A stretch of DNA of 41,054 nt, from assembly GCA_003353855.1 (NCBI GenBank), contig PIVS01000003.1, positions 1 through 41,054 of the forward strand. The letters run 5' to 3'. Origin of the DNA: Desulfobacteraceae bacterium. GTDB lineage: Bacteria; Desulfobacterota; Desulfobacteria; Desulfobacterales; Desulfobacteraceae. Below, piece by piece: positions 32,113-41,054 of the stretch (within the stretch, counting starts at the first letter, position 1; each line of letters opens with the position of its first letter). The translations under genes were made by a program, and so were the position numbers. The notes beneath the pieces were generated by a model. That model did not search any database and was not told where the DNA came from. It saw only the letters and a program-made list of their open reading frames with translations.

Positions 32113-33750
32113 TTAAATCCCGGGACACACAACGGGACTGATGGTTTCAGGTATACATTGAATCAGATAGGTGATCTCTTTGGAAAAATCTTTATAGGAA
32201 ACAGGGCCTCGCCTTTGGATCAATTCATTTTCCAGGTTGAACAGGTTTTTATAAAAATCAAAAAACCGAATATATTCCTTTGCCCTGAGCCAGGCAGCAT
32301 TTTTTTCTTCCATTGCAATATCCCGGATCATAGGGGTATCCTTTGACACCATTGCAGTATCAAGTAACTTCATGGTTGTCTTTGTAATATGGATTTTATC
32401 TTTGATACCGCTGCTCTCAAGCCTGGATGCTGTATCAACAGCCTTTCCAATGGCCGTAACAATTTTTCTTTTACGGCTTCCCATGGGGCCGATCAGGGCA
32501 GGTCCCTGTTCCAGTCCTGCCCTGAATTGAATGTTGACGCCACTATTTTTAATCAGGTTGAACATCCGTCGCTCCCTGTCCATTGGATGACGACCCTGTT
32601 TTAAAAGATGAATCTCATTAAAAACAGAGGCCAGCATACAGATCATTAACATGACCCGTTCTCCTGCCCCGGGATTGCACTCTTGCCTGGGATCATCAAA
32701 AATGAAAACATTCTGAAAAAAAACGGAATCCCCAATAAAATTATCCAGACGGCAGCCAAACCGGCCCGCATTTTCTGCTGAAATTTCATGACACAAATTT
32801 AAAGCCAGGAAAAAATCCCTGGGGTGTAAACATTCTCTTATGGAGGAAGACCCAACCATATCAATGAAGGCATATACTCCGTCCGGAACGCTTAAGGGGA
32901 CCATATTCAACTGTTTTGCTGTTACTCCGCCAACGGCCCTGAGATACTTTTTCTGAGTATTTAATTGTTCGTCCTTTTGCTTCAGGCGATCGGCTGTCCT
33001 TCTAAGCTCCCTTTCTTTGCGGCGGATGACCTGGACTGCCGGCTTTCCTTTTGCAAATCCCAGGTAGGCCAGGGAGGCTGATTCAATGGCAGTTATGAGT
33101 ATATCCAATCTTTTTCTAAGATCTATCTCCCTTGCAAAGCAACCATTTATTTTTGACACCAATTCCCGGTCAACAGTATTAAAAACAATGGCACCGTAAT
33201 CCGGAATATAGGCAACAATAAAATTTTGAGATTTGAACTGTCTTACAATATCTGCATTAATTCTAATATTTGAAAGAAAATTAAAAAAAAGGCCGTCATA
33301 GGAGATAATAGAAAAATTTGAAAAAAAAGGATTATTATTTACTTTGTTACAAACTTGATTATCAATAATCAAAATTTTTATTCCTTTTTTATAAAAATCT
33401 TGATGGTTTCGAAGTACATAGGAAATAACCCCTTCATTTTCAATCCTGTCACCAAATTGATTGATGCGATATAATTGAACCGGAGAAATATTTTTAATTC
33501 TGACCAAGGTTTTGCCAAAAAATTTCAAAAAGACTCCATTCACCCCTTTTCCCTCAAATTTATCCATTACCCCCCTGTCCCATTTTTTGGGCGATAAAAA
33601 ATTTAAAAGGCTGCGATCTGTACCATAAATAAGGCCTGCCTGTTTTCCTTCCATCAATTTTAATGAAAAGGAAAGTAGATAGCCAAGTACATTTTTTTTC
33701 TGAAAAATCCTATTTTTAAATTTTTGGATGTCCGGCAATTCTTGATTCAT
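32113..33750 (-). CDS. Class III nucleotidyl-cyclase-like protein with odd active site
   Basis: A 545-residue protein. Residues 1-230 are of unknown type and could be a sensor; about 240-275 is a charged coiled-coil; 290-460 is a class III cyclase homology domain. The metal-binding aspartates are present: Asp297 (FIDMVGSS) and Asp341 (FIGDSVFF). RKIVTAIGKAVDTASRLE matches the second catalytic block and Arg443 is kept. However, the purine-specifying Lys is Asn337, the specificity Asp is Lys436, and the catalytic Asn is Asp439. The protein may use another substrate, act as a heterodimer partner, or be a signalling pseudoenzyme. The 5' end overlaps the end of the cyclopropane-fatty-acid synthase gene by 35 bases, implying coupled expression. 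Confidence 0.82.
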   Translation of the reverse strand: MNQELPDIQKFKNRIFQKKNVLGYLLSFSLKLMEGKQAGLIYGTDRSLLNFLSPKKWDRGVMDKFEGKGVNGVFLKFFGKTLVRIKNISPVQLYRINQFGDRIENEGVISYVLRNHQDFYKKGIKILIIDNQVCNKVNNNPFFSNFSIISYDGLFFNFLSNIRINADIVRQFKSQNFIVAYIPDYGAIVFNTVDRELVSKINGCFAREIDLRKRLDILITAIESASLAYLGFAKGKPAVQVIRRKERELRRTADRLKQKDEQLNTQKKYLRAVGGVTAKQLNMVPLSVPDGVYAFIDMVGSSSIRECLHPRDFFLALNLCHEISAENAGRFGCRLDNFIGDSVFFQNVFIFDDPRQECNPGAGERVMLMICMLASVFNEIHLLKQGRHPMDRERRMFNLIKNSGVNIQFRAGLEQGPALIGPMGSRKRKIVTAIGKAVDTASRLESSGIKDKIHITKTTMKLLDTAMVSKDTPMIRDIAMEEKNAAWLRAKEYIRFFDFYKNLFNLENELIQRRGPVSYKDFSKEITYLIQCIPETISPVVCPGI

Positions 33751-35026
33751 TTGCTGACCCCTTTGTCGGCCAAATATTTGACCCGCTCTTGGAAAAGGGT
33801 GTTGAAAAATAATTCAATATAGATTCATCCGATTTGACTGCATTTGACTTTGATTTATAAAAAAGATTTTGAAACAATGCAATTTCCTTTTGCTTAAAGG
33901 AGACCATGGATCCTATGAAGAACACATGATAGATCCGGTATACATTTTCCGAAACAATTTTGATCAGTTTGTCTTTATGGGTCTCCATTCGAAAAATCCA
34001 ATCCGCAAGGGTTTTTACATAATGCACTCTAAAATTTTCTGCATTTAATAATTCGAACCCTGATCCTGCTGCCGATTCAATCAATTCCTGTTGAAACATC
34101 AGTTCACCGCCCGGGAACATAAAGGTATCCAGAAATGAATTCTTATATCCTTTATTCCTCTTGGTATTGGTGGTTATAGTATGCTGGAGAAAAAATCCGT
34201 CTTCCTTAAGGCTATTATAAACGGTTTTATAAAAGAGCTTCATATTGCTTCGCCCCACATGTTCAGACATACCCACGCAGGAGATTTTATCAAACTGTTC
34301 ATGGCCCAGGTCCCTATAATTTAAGATTTCAATATGAACCTGATCCCCAAGGCCTTCCCTGTGGATCCATTGATCTGCATATTCTTTTTGCTCGGAGCTT
34401 AAAGTAATCCCAACCACCCGGACCTGGTAATATTTTGCCGCATAAACAGCAAAATTTCCCCACCCGCAACCGATATCAAGCAGGTGTTCTCCTTTTTTCA
34501 GTCGGAGTTTTCTGCAAATTATATCCATTTTTTCATTCTGTGCTTCGGACATGGTGGCATCTTTACCGAAATAGTAACCACAGGTATATCCCATGGTTTC
34601 ACCTAAAAACAATCGATAGAAATCACTGGGAACATCATAGTGGTATTCAATATTTTCTTTTTCTCTGGCCTTGGCAAAAAATTTGGAAACCCGGGTCTTT
34701 AAACTCTTTGGTTGATCAGTATTCAACAATTTTTTGCAAACCATTTCATACAATTCCCTAATACTGCCTGACACGTCAAAATAGCCTTTGACATATGCTT
34801 CTCCCAGGGAAAACGCATCCGGCGATATTAATGCATCAAAAAACTTTGGATCTTTGATCAGGAGTCTGTGCTGAATATCGCCCTGGGCTGTTGCATATTT
34901 TTTCCCGTTGTAATCAACAATTTCAATGGGAATCATCTCCTGTTTGAGAGTTTTGATAAACTTTTTAAGAAAGACCCCTTCTGTTCCGGGGATAAACTTT
35001 GACACCATAGCAAGGCCTGATTTCAT
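33716..35026 (-). CDS. cfa: Cyclopropane-fatty-acyl-phospholipid synthase
   Basis: A 436-residue SAM-dependent enzyme of the CFA/CMAS family. An N-terminal domain includes FSLGEAYVKGYFDV. ENIEYHYDVPSDFYRLFLG and MGYTCGYYFG form the lipid-head/cyclopropanation region. LLDIGCGWGNFAVYAA is SAM motif I, followed by VVGITLSSEQKEYA and KISCVGMSEHVG. The C-terminal part has FLDTFMFPGGEL. It methylenates unsaturated acyl chains of membrane phospholipids. ATG 35026 has AAAGGA eight bases upstream. It is slightly longer than E. coli Cfa (382) at the C-terminus. A TATAAT on the minus strand at 35091-35096 could be its -10, but the -35 is poor. Confidence 0.94.
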   Translation of the reverse strand: MKSGLAMVSKFIPGTEGVFLKKFIKTLKQEMIPIEIVDYNGKKYATAQGDIQHRLLIKDPKFFDALISPDAFSLGEAYVKGYFDVSGSIRELYEMVCKKLLNTDQPKSLKTRVSKFFAKAREKENIEYHYDVPSDFYRLFLGETMGYTCGYYFGKDATMSEAQNEKMDIICRKLRLKKGEHLLDIGCGWGNFAVYAAKYYQVRVVGITLSSEQKEYADQWIHREGLGDQVHIEILNYRDLGHEQFDKISCVGMSEHVGRSNMKLFYKTVYNSLKEDGFFLQHTITTNTKRNKGYKNSFLDTFMFPGGELMFQQELIESAAGSGFELLNAENFRVHYVKTLADWIFRMETHKDKLIKIVSENVYRIYHVFFIGSMVSFKQKEIALFQNLFYKSKSNAVKSDESILNYFSTPFSKSGSNIWPTKGSANESRIAGHPKI

Positions 35027-35090
35027 GATATATCCTTTGCTGGGTTAAGAGAATATGAAACTGATAGAGAAAAACTTTAATTTTATCGCT

Positions 35091-35096
35091 ATTATA
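35091..35096 (-). promoter_or_regulatory. Possible -10 box for cfa
   Basis: A perfect TATAAT on the minus strand, about 65 bases upstream of the cfa ATG, lies in an AT-rich 123-base gap. The sequence 17 bases further upstream (CTTTAT) is a poor -35, so an activator or an alternative sigma factor may be needed. Confidence 0.3.
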
Positions 35097-35149
35097 TAAA
35101 ACAGGTTAAAAAAATAAAGGTTTAAATTTAAAAAACTTTAATCACCTTT

Positions 35150-38100
35150 TTAATCGCCAATGGCCTTTAAAATCTGTTTGGCTTCCAAGAGAGCTTTGGA
35201 GATATTGTTTCTTTTTTGTCCCAGTTGAATATGGATGGTCTCTTTCTTAACATATCTATAGGAGACCATTTTCTTTAAAATAACATCAATTGATTCCAAC
35301 GGTATTTTCAGATGCTCCAGGGAAAATGCCAGGGTCAGGGAATTTGGAGTAATGTCCAGGCGCTTCACCCCGGCTTTTATGGCAAATATCCGTAGCATAA
35401 TTTTTAAGAGCATATTTTCCGCTTCCCTTGGTAATTTACCATACCTGTCCAATAATTCTTTTTGCATGTCTGAAATATCTGAAACCTTTGTCAGTCTGGA
35501 CAAACGACGATAGAGGGTTAGACGCTGTTCAACCGATTCGATATATAGGTCTGGAAATCCTGAAGACATACTGGCATTTATTTCCGGATCAAGGGGTTCA
35601 ATGCTCTCATCTCCTTTAAGATCATTGACTGCCTGATCCAGCAGTTTCAAAAAGATATCATACCCCACGGCGGCAATATGACCGGATTGGGAAGCACCCA
35701 GGGCTGTTCCTGCCCCCCTGATCTGTAAATCCTTCATGGCAATCTGGAATCCGGATCCCAGATCCCTGTGTTCCATTAAAGCAGATAATCGTTTTTGGGC
35801 ATCCTTTGTGAGCTTTGATTCATCCGAGACAAACAAATAGGCATAGGCCTGATTGTCTCCCCTGCCGATACGCCCTCTTAACTGATAAATCTGGGAAAGT
35901 CCAAATCTTTCCGCCTTATTTATGATCATGGTATTGGCAGAAGGAATATCAAGGCCTGATTCAACGATGGTGGTACAGACCAGCACATTAATCTCCAGAT
36001 TAACGAACTGGAACATTACCTTTTCCAACTCGCTTTCGGACAGCCTTCCATGGGCTACCCCCACTTTGGCATGGGGAACAATTTTTTGTATCTGATCGGC
36101 TATCTTAAAAATACTCTTTATATTATTGTGGATGAAAAAAACCTGTCCTTTTCGTTCCAATTCCTTTTCCACGGCATCTTTAATAATTGTATCTTCATAT
36201 TTTGAAATATATGAAACGATAGGCTGCCGGTCAGCAGGTGCTGTGGTAATAACACTTATGTCCCTCATGCCGGTCAAAGACAGGTGCAGGGTTCTGGGAA
36301 TGGGGGTGGCGGTCAGAGCCAGCACATCCACAGTATTTCTCTTTTTTTTCAATATTTCCTTGTGCTTGACGCCAAACCGCTGTTCTTCATCTAAAACCAG
36401 CAGCCCCAGAGCCTTGAATTCCACATCCTTTTGCAGCAGCCTATGGGTCCCGATTACAATATCGACCAGGCCTGCATCCATCTTTTTTAAAATTTGAATC
36501 TGCTCTTTACGACTTCGAAACCGTGACAAACATTCAATTTGAACGGGATAATTGGCAAACCGCTCTTTAAACGTTGCCAAATGCTGCTCGGCAAGGATGG
36601 TGGTTGGTACGACAACCGCAACCTGCTTTCCGTCATTGACAGCTTTAAAGGCCGCCCGGATAGCAACTTCAGTCTTCCCGTATCCCACATCGCCACAGAC
36701 AAGCCTGTCCATGGGAATTTTAGATTCCATATCCAAATGGACGTCGTCAATGGCCTTGAGCTGATCCCGGGTCTCTTCATAGGGGAAGGAGGCTTCAAAA
36801 TCATTATAGTAATTGTCCGGCAGGCTGAAGGCAAAACCATTATTTACCTTGCGCGTGGCATACAGATCCAGAAGATCAGCTGCCAGTTTTTCCACTTCCG
36901 CTTTGGCTTTGGCCTTTGATTTAATCCAGTTTTTTGATCCGATTTTATCAAGTATCGGAGAGTAGCCGTCCACCCCGATATATTTACCGATCATTTCGAT
37001 TCGGTCCACCGGCAGATACAATTTGTCATCATCCTGGTATACAATCAGAATAAAATCCTGGGAAATTCCGGAAATATTCAGATTGCATAAACCTTCATAC
37101 TTCCCCACCCCATGTTCCATGTGAACAACTATATCACCGTTTTTTAATTCTTCCGGTGCAATAAATTCCGTTTTTAAATCCCGGTGCTGACTTTTTTGCC
37201 TCCTGATTCTTTTTTTACCAAAAATCTCGTTTTCAGTAACAAGGGCCAGGCTTTCCTCCGGCAACACAAATCCCGAAGACAGGCCGGCAATAATATAATA
37301 CACCCCAGGGGGAAGATGTTTTAACTTATCAAAGGACTCACAGGGGGACGGCGCAATTCCATAGGGGGCAAGCAGAGAGATCAGTCGTTTGGACTGAACC
37401 TCCTGGCTAATAGTGCACAGCACCCTCCTTCGCTGATTCAAATGCTGGTCAAACCAGTCGACCAGGGGTTTTAAGGGGTTTTCATCCTCTATCTGATTCT
37501 GCTGGCCCTGGCGTTTAAGGCTATCAGACAATTCCAGATTGTCCCCATAATCAAAGGAGAGGATGGCTGAATCTTCTTTATCTGTTTCAAGAAAAATTTG
37601 TTGAAATGCAATCTGTTTGTGATCACTAATACTGGTTTTGACCTGGTCCCAGTTCAGGTAGATGGTTTCAGGTTTAACACAGAGTCTGTTTTCTGCTGTC
37701 ACGGTTTTATAATTGTGCAGGGCCTTATTTTCAAATTCCATGGCCTTGGCCGCAAGTGTATCTGGAGAATCCAACAAAAAGACGGCTTGCTCGGAAAGGT
37801 AATCAAACAAAGAATCAAGGCGCTCATATACAATGGACAACATACTTTCAATCCCTGGAAATCTTCCTAATTCCCGGGTTTCATTCACATATTCGCGTGT
37901 TTGGTTGGCAGTAAGACCTGCCAAATTGCCGGCATGCCTTAACCTGGCAAGGATGTGGGGCAAGTTCTCTTTGGAAATAATGGCTTCGGTGGCGGGTAGT
38001 ATGATGGTTTCATTTAATTCTTTGGTACCTCGCTGGGTAAAGGGTGAAAAATAACGGATGGATTCAACCAGGTCTCCAAAAAATTCCATGCGAATCGGTT

Positions 38101-38668
38101 TTTTCTCACCTGGAGAAAAAACATCGAGTATCCCCCCTCTTACTGAGTATTCCCCTGGATCTTCCACAAGTGAAACCCTTGAATAACCTCCAGCCTCAAG
38201 GCTTAAAATCAATTGTTCCCTGTCCATTTCCTCATTGGTTATGACAATTTCTGAAAAATCAATGATACTTTTTTGGGGAATGAGTTGCTGCATCAAGGTA
38301 TCAATATAAGTGACTACCAAATATTTTTGGGAACCGGACTCAAGAATTTTAGACAGGGCAGCCAGCCTCAGGCTTGATGTTTCCCTGTGATAGGAAAGAG
38401 ATTTAAAAGGCAGGATATTATATCCTGGAAAATAGAAGATCTTCTCTTTTTCATCGCCCATGAAAAAGAAAAGATCTTCGATAAACCTTAAAGCTTGTTT
38501 TTGACCCGGCAGAATAACCACAAGGGGATCGGTCATGGAACCGAACAATTTTGCGGTTAAATAGGCTTTATGGGCCCCATCCCCACGCAAAGTGATAATG
38601 CTGCGGTTGCTCTTATTTATTTTCTGGATTAGTGGATCTGGCATCTTTACCTGATTGTTAGAAATCAT
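35150..38668 (-). CDS. mfd: Transcription-repair coupling factor
   Basis: A 1172-residue protein with the full Mfd layout. The UvrB-like N-terminal part (residues about 20-340) includes ARGGILDVFSPGE-like VRGGILDVFSPGEKKP. The RNA-polymerase-interacting domain is near 515 (NGDIVVHMEHGVGKYEGL). Helicase Walker A GDVGYGKTEVAIRAA is near 660, DEEQRFGVKHKE (Walker B) near 757, TATPIPRTLHLS follows, and QLRGRIGRG is motif VI. The C-terminal TRCF domain has DLEIRGAG-like LQIRGAGTALGASQSGHI. It removes stalled RNA polymerase and recruits UvrA. ATG 38668 starts MISNNQVK. It lies 97 bases downstream of the PrkA-type kinase gene. Confidence 0.97.
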   Translation of the reverse strand: MISNNQVKMPDPLIQKINKSNRSIITLRGDGAHKAYLTAKLFGSMTDPLVVILPGQKQALRFIEDLFFFMGDEKEKIFYFPGYNILPFKSLSYHRETSSLRLAALSKILESGSQKYLVVTYIDTLMQQLIPQKSIIDFSEIVITNEEMDREQLILSLEAGGYSRVSLVEDPGEYSVRGGILDVFSPGEKKPIRMEFFGDLVESIRYFSPFTQRGTKELNETIILPATEAIISKENLPHILARLRHAGNLAGLTANQTREYVNETRELGRFPGIESMLSIVYERLDSLFDYLSEQAVFLLDSPDTLAAKAMEFENKALHNYKTVTAENRLCVKPETIYLNWDQVKTSISDHKQIAFQQIFLETDKEDSAILSFDYGDNLELSDSLKRQGQQNQIEDENPLKPLVDWFDQHLNQRRRVLCTISQEVQSKRLISLLAPYGIAPSPCESFDKLKHLPPGVYYIIAGLSSGFVLPEESLALVTENEIFGKKRIRRQKSQHRDLKTEFIAPEELKNGDIVVHMEHGVGKYEGLCNLNISGISQDFILIVYQDDDKLYLPVDRIEMIGKYIGVDGYSPILDKIGSKNWIKSKAKAKAEVEKLAADLLDLYATRKVNNGFAFSLPDNYYNDFEASFPYEETRDQLKAIDDVHLDMESKIPMDRLVCGDVGYGKTEVAIRAAFKAVNDGKQVAVVVPTTILAEQHLATFKERFANYPVQIECLSRFRSRKEQIQILKKMDAGLVDIVIGTHRLLQKDVEFKALGLLVLDEEQRFGVKHKEILKKKRNTVDVLALTATPIPRTLHLSLTGMRDISVITTAPADRQPIVSYISKYEDTIIKDAVEKELERKGQVFFIHNNIKSIFKIADQIQKIVPHAKVGVAHGRLSESELEKVMFQFVNLEINVLVCTTIVESGLDIPSANTMIINKAERFGLSQIYQLRGRIGRGDNQAYAYLFVSDESKLTKDAQKRLSALMEHRDLGSGFQIAMKDLQIRGAGTALGASQSGHIAAVGYDIFLKLLDQAVNDLKGDESIEPLDPEINASMSSGFPDLYIESVEQRLTLYRRLSRLTKVSDISDMQKELLDRYGKLPREAENMLLKIMLRIFAIKAGVKRLDITPNSLTLAFSLEHLKIPLESIDVILKKMVSYRYVKKETIHIQLGQKRNNISKALLEAKQILKAIGD

Positions 38669-38765
38669 GGCCCTGGTTTAATGGAAGTTTTCAAAAGAAT
38701 CAAGTAATAAATAATCTCTTCACCCGAAATTCTTCCGATTTTCATCTGCCAATCATTTGAAAGGC

Positions 38766-41054
38766 CTATTGAAATTTATTGGCCAGGTCATTATCGATGA
38801 CGTAGATACAGGCTTCATTGGCTCCCTTTTGGGTGTATCCGAACTTTGTGGACAGGTTGTCCATTAAAAACTTAACATCTTTTTTAATTCTCTTGTCATG
38901 GGACTTGAACTTTTCAGTATCAAAATCCTTGATGGCATTTCTAAAATTTTCATTGGCGATAAAGGGTTCCAGAACCCGTTTTTTGAGATTATGGACATAT
39001 CGTTCGTACAGTGATTGAAATAACCGGGTTTCAAGAATATTTTTTCCTTCGATCATAATTTCATGGGTAAGGGTTCGTGTGGTATATTCTTTTAATACAT
39101 CAATTCTGATTTCTTCCCTGCGTTTTTTATTCATATTCTCTGAAAGCAGGCGGTTTTCAATGCTTTCAAGAAAGGCTTCTGTCACATGGATTTCTTCCTT
39201 TGTAAATATACATTTCACCACTGAATCAAATTCATTGGTGACAGCGGAAATATAGTTTTTAATATCCTTGGCAATCTGATCTTCATTATAATAGTAAAGG
39301 GATTCTTTCACCTGCTGGAGAATACCATAATCATACATCCGCAAAAGGGAGGATAAAAATCCCTGGGGTATAATTTTTTTGGGTTGATCATCCAGTTTTT
39401 TGAAAAAAGTGCAAAGATCGGGCATATTGATAAATCGGTCTTCCTTGGCATATTTGGAATAAAACTGATCAAATATTTTAATGGAATCTCTTCCTGACAA
39501 TCCTTCTTTCCCATATATTTCAGATTCTGCGATGATTTTTTTGAGCATATTCTGATCAAGGGCTTTGACATCATCATCATCCAGCCACTTGGGAATCTTT
39601 CCCGAAAAAATTTCCATTTTAAGCAGCATGAACGTTTCATCACAATAGTTCTTATATTTACCAGGGCTTTTGATCCATTCTTCCAGGGCCAATGATTTTT
39701 TACCAATACGGGTGCAGATAATAATTCTTGCAAAATTTTCCAATACCATGGGAAGAAAGCTGCCTTCAACATGACGCCCGAATATGTTCAAATATATTTT
39801 GACTTCTGTTTGAACATCCAGCACATAGGGAATATCAATATACTGAATCCGATCATCAAAGGAGGGAAAATCCCTGATGTTTCGTTTATCCTCAGGATTC
39901 ATCAAGGCAAAAAACAATGAATTGACCTGTTCTTCCACATTCTCAACCTTGTGAACCCCTTCGGAAATAATATTATGAAGTTCAACCATTCGCTCAACAT
40001 TATGGGATTTTATGTCCATGAGTGCATAAATGCCATTGTTGATTTTGGCAAAATTAGAACAGATATAGTTGATGACATTGCTGTCCTGGAACAGGGCATT
40101 GATCCTGTTCTGCAGCATCTGGTTGGAGATAACGTTCTGCTGCAGTGGCTGATCCCCCGGGTTGAATACACTGATACCATTTCCAAGCCGTCGGTTAAAA
40201 TAATAGGGGCGTGCATAGAGCATTTTAAACACCTCAGTGGGATTTCCAAGACGCTCCAGCAGAGAGTGATAAATAGAAGAACAAATGGTGCAGACATCTT
40301 CTTTAAATACCCATTCATATTCTTTTTCCGTAAATAGCCGCCACTTGAATTCATCATTCTTGATGAGTTCATCCAGCACACTCCGGCGCTGTTCCTTGGG
40401 AATAATAAGGAAGGGGTTATCATGGGAAATACAGGGAATCTCGATGTAATCACTGTCATTACCCATTAATGCAAATTCATCCTGCTGGACCCCGGCACTG
40501 GCCCCTTTTTCCGTTTCAACATATTGAATGAGTTTCTCAAAGGTTGACAGGGTCATCATTGATTTGTCTTTGTCCTGTAACTTTTTGATATTAAGTCGCC
40601 ACACCACCTCATACCGGAGTCCTTCTTCGGTATTGGCATATTTTTCAAATTTTTTTAGCAGATTATTTAAAAAGGTACTTTTCCCACAGCCATGGGGTCC
40701 GTAAAAGATATAGATGCGATTTTGCTGGGCTCCATGGCGCAGATATTCCATCTGCTTCATCAGCCGATTGGCAAAGAGCATATCCGTAAAATAAGGATTG
40801 ATCGAGTCTTCAACAAAAAGTCTTGTGCAATCATAGTTTGTAAACTTAAGTTTATCCAGGTCACCGGTAATGGATTCTTCGGATTCATCCACATAGCTCT
40901 TGATCATATCATGAAAGGACTGAAAAATATTTCTCAGGATTTTAGAAGGATTTGCATTGAGAATACTTAAAAATTCTTGAAATGCAATTGGTTTCAGCCT
41001 TTGATAGTCAGTTATATTCTTATTTAGCAGTTCAAGGGCCTGGTCCACGGATTC
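38766..41054 (-). CDS. PrkA-type serine protein kinase (5' end open at the window edge)
   Basis: The frame is open to the right edge; a GTG at 41048 could be the start (760 residues, beginning MDQALELLNKNITDY), but the true start may lie outside. The N-terminal AAA+ PrkA domain has FVEDSINPYFTDML and the P-loop GPHGCGKST (residues 117-125). A C-terminal kinase-like domain follows. The PrkA C-terminal pattern includes EMEIFSGKIP-like LLKMEIFSGKIPKWLDDD and the ending VKFLMDNLSTKFGYTQKGANEACIYVI. PrkA kinases act in stress or starvation signalling and usually lie next to a YeaH-type VWA protein and SpoVR, which may lie beyond the edge. Its 97-base downstream gap to mfd holds nothing recognisable. 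Confidence 0.9.
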   Translation of the reverse strand, partial: ESVDQALELLNKNITDYQRLKPIAFQEFLSILNANPSKILRNIFQSFHDMIKSYVDESEESITGDLDKLKFTNYDCTRLFVEDSINPYFTDMLFANRLMKQMEYLRHGAQQNRIYIFYGPHGCGKSTFLNNLLKKFEKYANTEEGLRYEVVWRLNIKKLQDKDKSMMTLSTFEKLIQYVETEKGASAGVQQDEFALMGNDSDYIEIPCISHDNPFLIIPKEQRRSVLDELIKNDEFKWRLFTEKEYEWVFKEDVCTICSSIYHSLLERLGNPTEVFKMLYARPYYFNRRLGNGISVFNPGDQPLQQNVISNQMLQNRINALFQDSNVINYICSNFAKINNGIYALMDIKSHNVERMVELHNIISEGVHKVENVEEQVNSLFFALMNPEDKRNIRDFPSFDDRIQYIDIPYVLDVQTEVKIYLNIFGRHVEGSFLPMVLENFARIIICTRIGKKSLALEEWIKSPGKYKNYCDETFMLLKMEIFSGKIPKWLDDDDVKALDQNMLKKIIAESEIYGKEGLSGRDSIKIFDQFYSKYAKEDRFINMPDLCTFFKKLDDQPKKIIPQGFLSSLLRMYDYGILQQVKESLYYYNEDQIAKDIKNYISAVTNEFDSVVKCIFTKEEIHVTEAFLESIENRLLSENMNKKRREEIRIDVLKEYTTRTLTHEIMIEGKNILETRLFQSLYERYVHNLKKRVLEPFIANENFRNAIKDFDTEKFKSHDKRIKKDVKFLMDNLSTKFGYTQKGANEACIYVIDNDLANKFQ

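Noticed and set aside
36539-36919. 126-residue plus-strand open frame inside mfd
   Set aside because: It is antisense to the Mfd helicase motifs, with several overlapping alternative frames in the same region; no ribosome site or family likeness.
1-41054. CRISPR arrays, tRNA genes, insertion sequences
   Set aside because: No regularly spaced repeats, no tRNA-like cloverleaf with a CCA end and no transposase-like frame were noticed by eye; a dedicated scan could still find a small element.

Overview
The window reads as chromosomal DNA of an anaerobic, sulfate-reducer-like deltaproteobacterium (Desulfobacterales; Desulfobacula/Desulfobacter-like is my best guess). This rests on gene style and neighbourhood: an exosortase-type exopolysaccharide (EPS) locus with a detached EpsI, next to PepN, Mfd, a PrkA-type kinase and a cyclopropane-fatty-acid synthase, with an AT-rich EPS half and a visibly more GC-rich housekeeping half. 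No rRNA, tRNA, CRISPR array, transposase or phage gene was seen.

Positions 1-24870 are one long minus-strand EPS locus. In transcription order it holds a Wzz-like chain-length protein, a BY-type tyrosine kinase, an EpsB_2/WcaJ-type initiating sugar transferase, a Wza-type export protein, an outer-membrane beta-barrel, UDP-glucose dehydrogenase, an XrtA-type polysaccharide deacetylase, a broken UDP-GlcNAc 2-epimerase (wecB), exosortase, EpsI, a membrane GT2, a second deacetylase, a GT4 and a GT-C membrane glycosyltransferase. After a leader with alternative hairpins come rfbA and rfbB, then a WbqC-like protein, a GT2, a NeuD/PglD-like acetyltransferase, a PaaK/CapK-like adenylating enzyme, an LPG-synthase/flippase-like membrane protein and a WecE-like sugar aminotransferase. 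The locus ends in a truncated secreted golvesin-domain protein at the left edge. Together RfbA, RfbB and WecE should give dTDP-4-amino-4,6-dideoxygalactose, and NeuD, the PaaK-like enzyme and WbqC are plausible acylation or decoration enzymes. Ugd supplies UDP-glucuronate, which the UDP-glucuronate 4-epimerase at 28.5 kb could turn into UDP-galacturonate. No obvious Wzx or Wzy is present. Several genes are translationally coupled, often with TTG starts. At least one gene (wecB) and perhaps two more short stretches have decayed.

Positions 25199-32106 hold pepN (plus), then on the minus strand an exosortase-associated CAAX-protease-like membrane protein, the UDP-GlcA epimerase, a small DRR-rich protein behind a near-consensus sigma70 promoter, a 124-residue CULT-domain (bacterial cereblon-like) protein and an EI24-type membrane protein. 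A class IV aminotransferase follows on the plus strand and carries a perfect 16-bp inverted repeat inside its coding sequence.

Positions 32113-41054 (minus) hold a class III nucleotidyl-cyclase-like protein with swapped specificity residues, overlapping a cyclopropane-fatty-acid synthase, then mfd and the 5'-open end of a PrkA-type protein kinase gene.

The most unusual items are the CULT-domain protein with an intact tri-tryptophan cage, the internally deleted wecB in the middle of the EPS operon, the odd cyclase active site, the alternative-hairpin leader before rfbA, and the long hairpins flanking the wecE-like gene and inside the aminotransferase gene.
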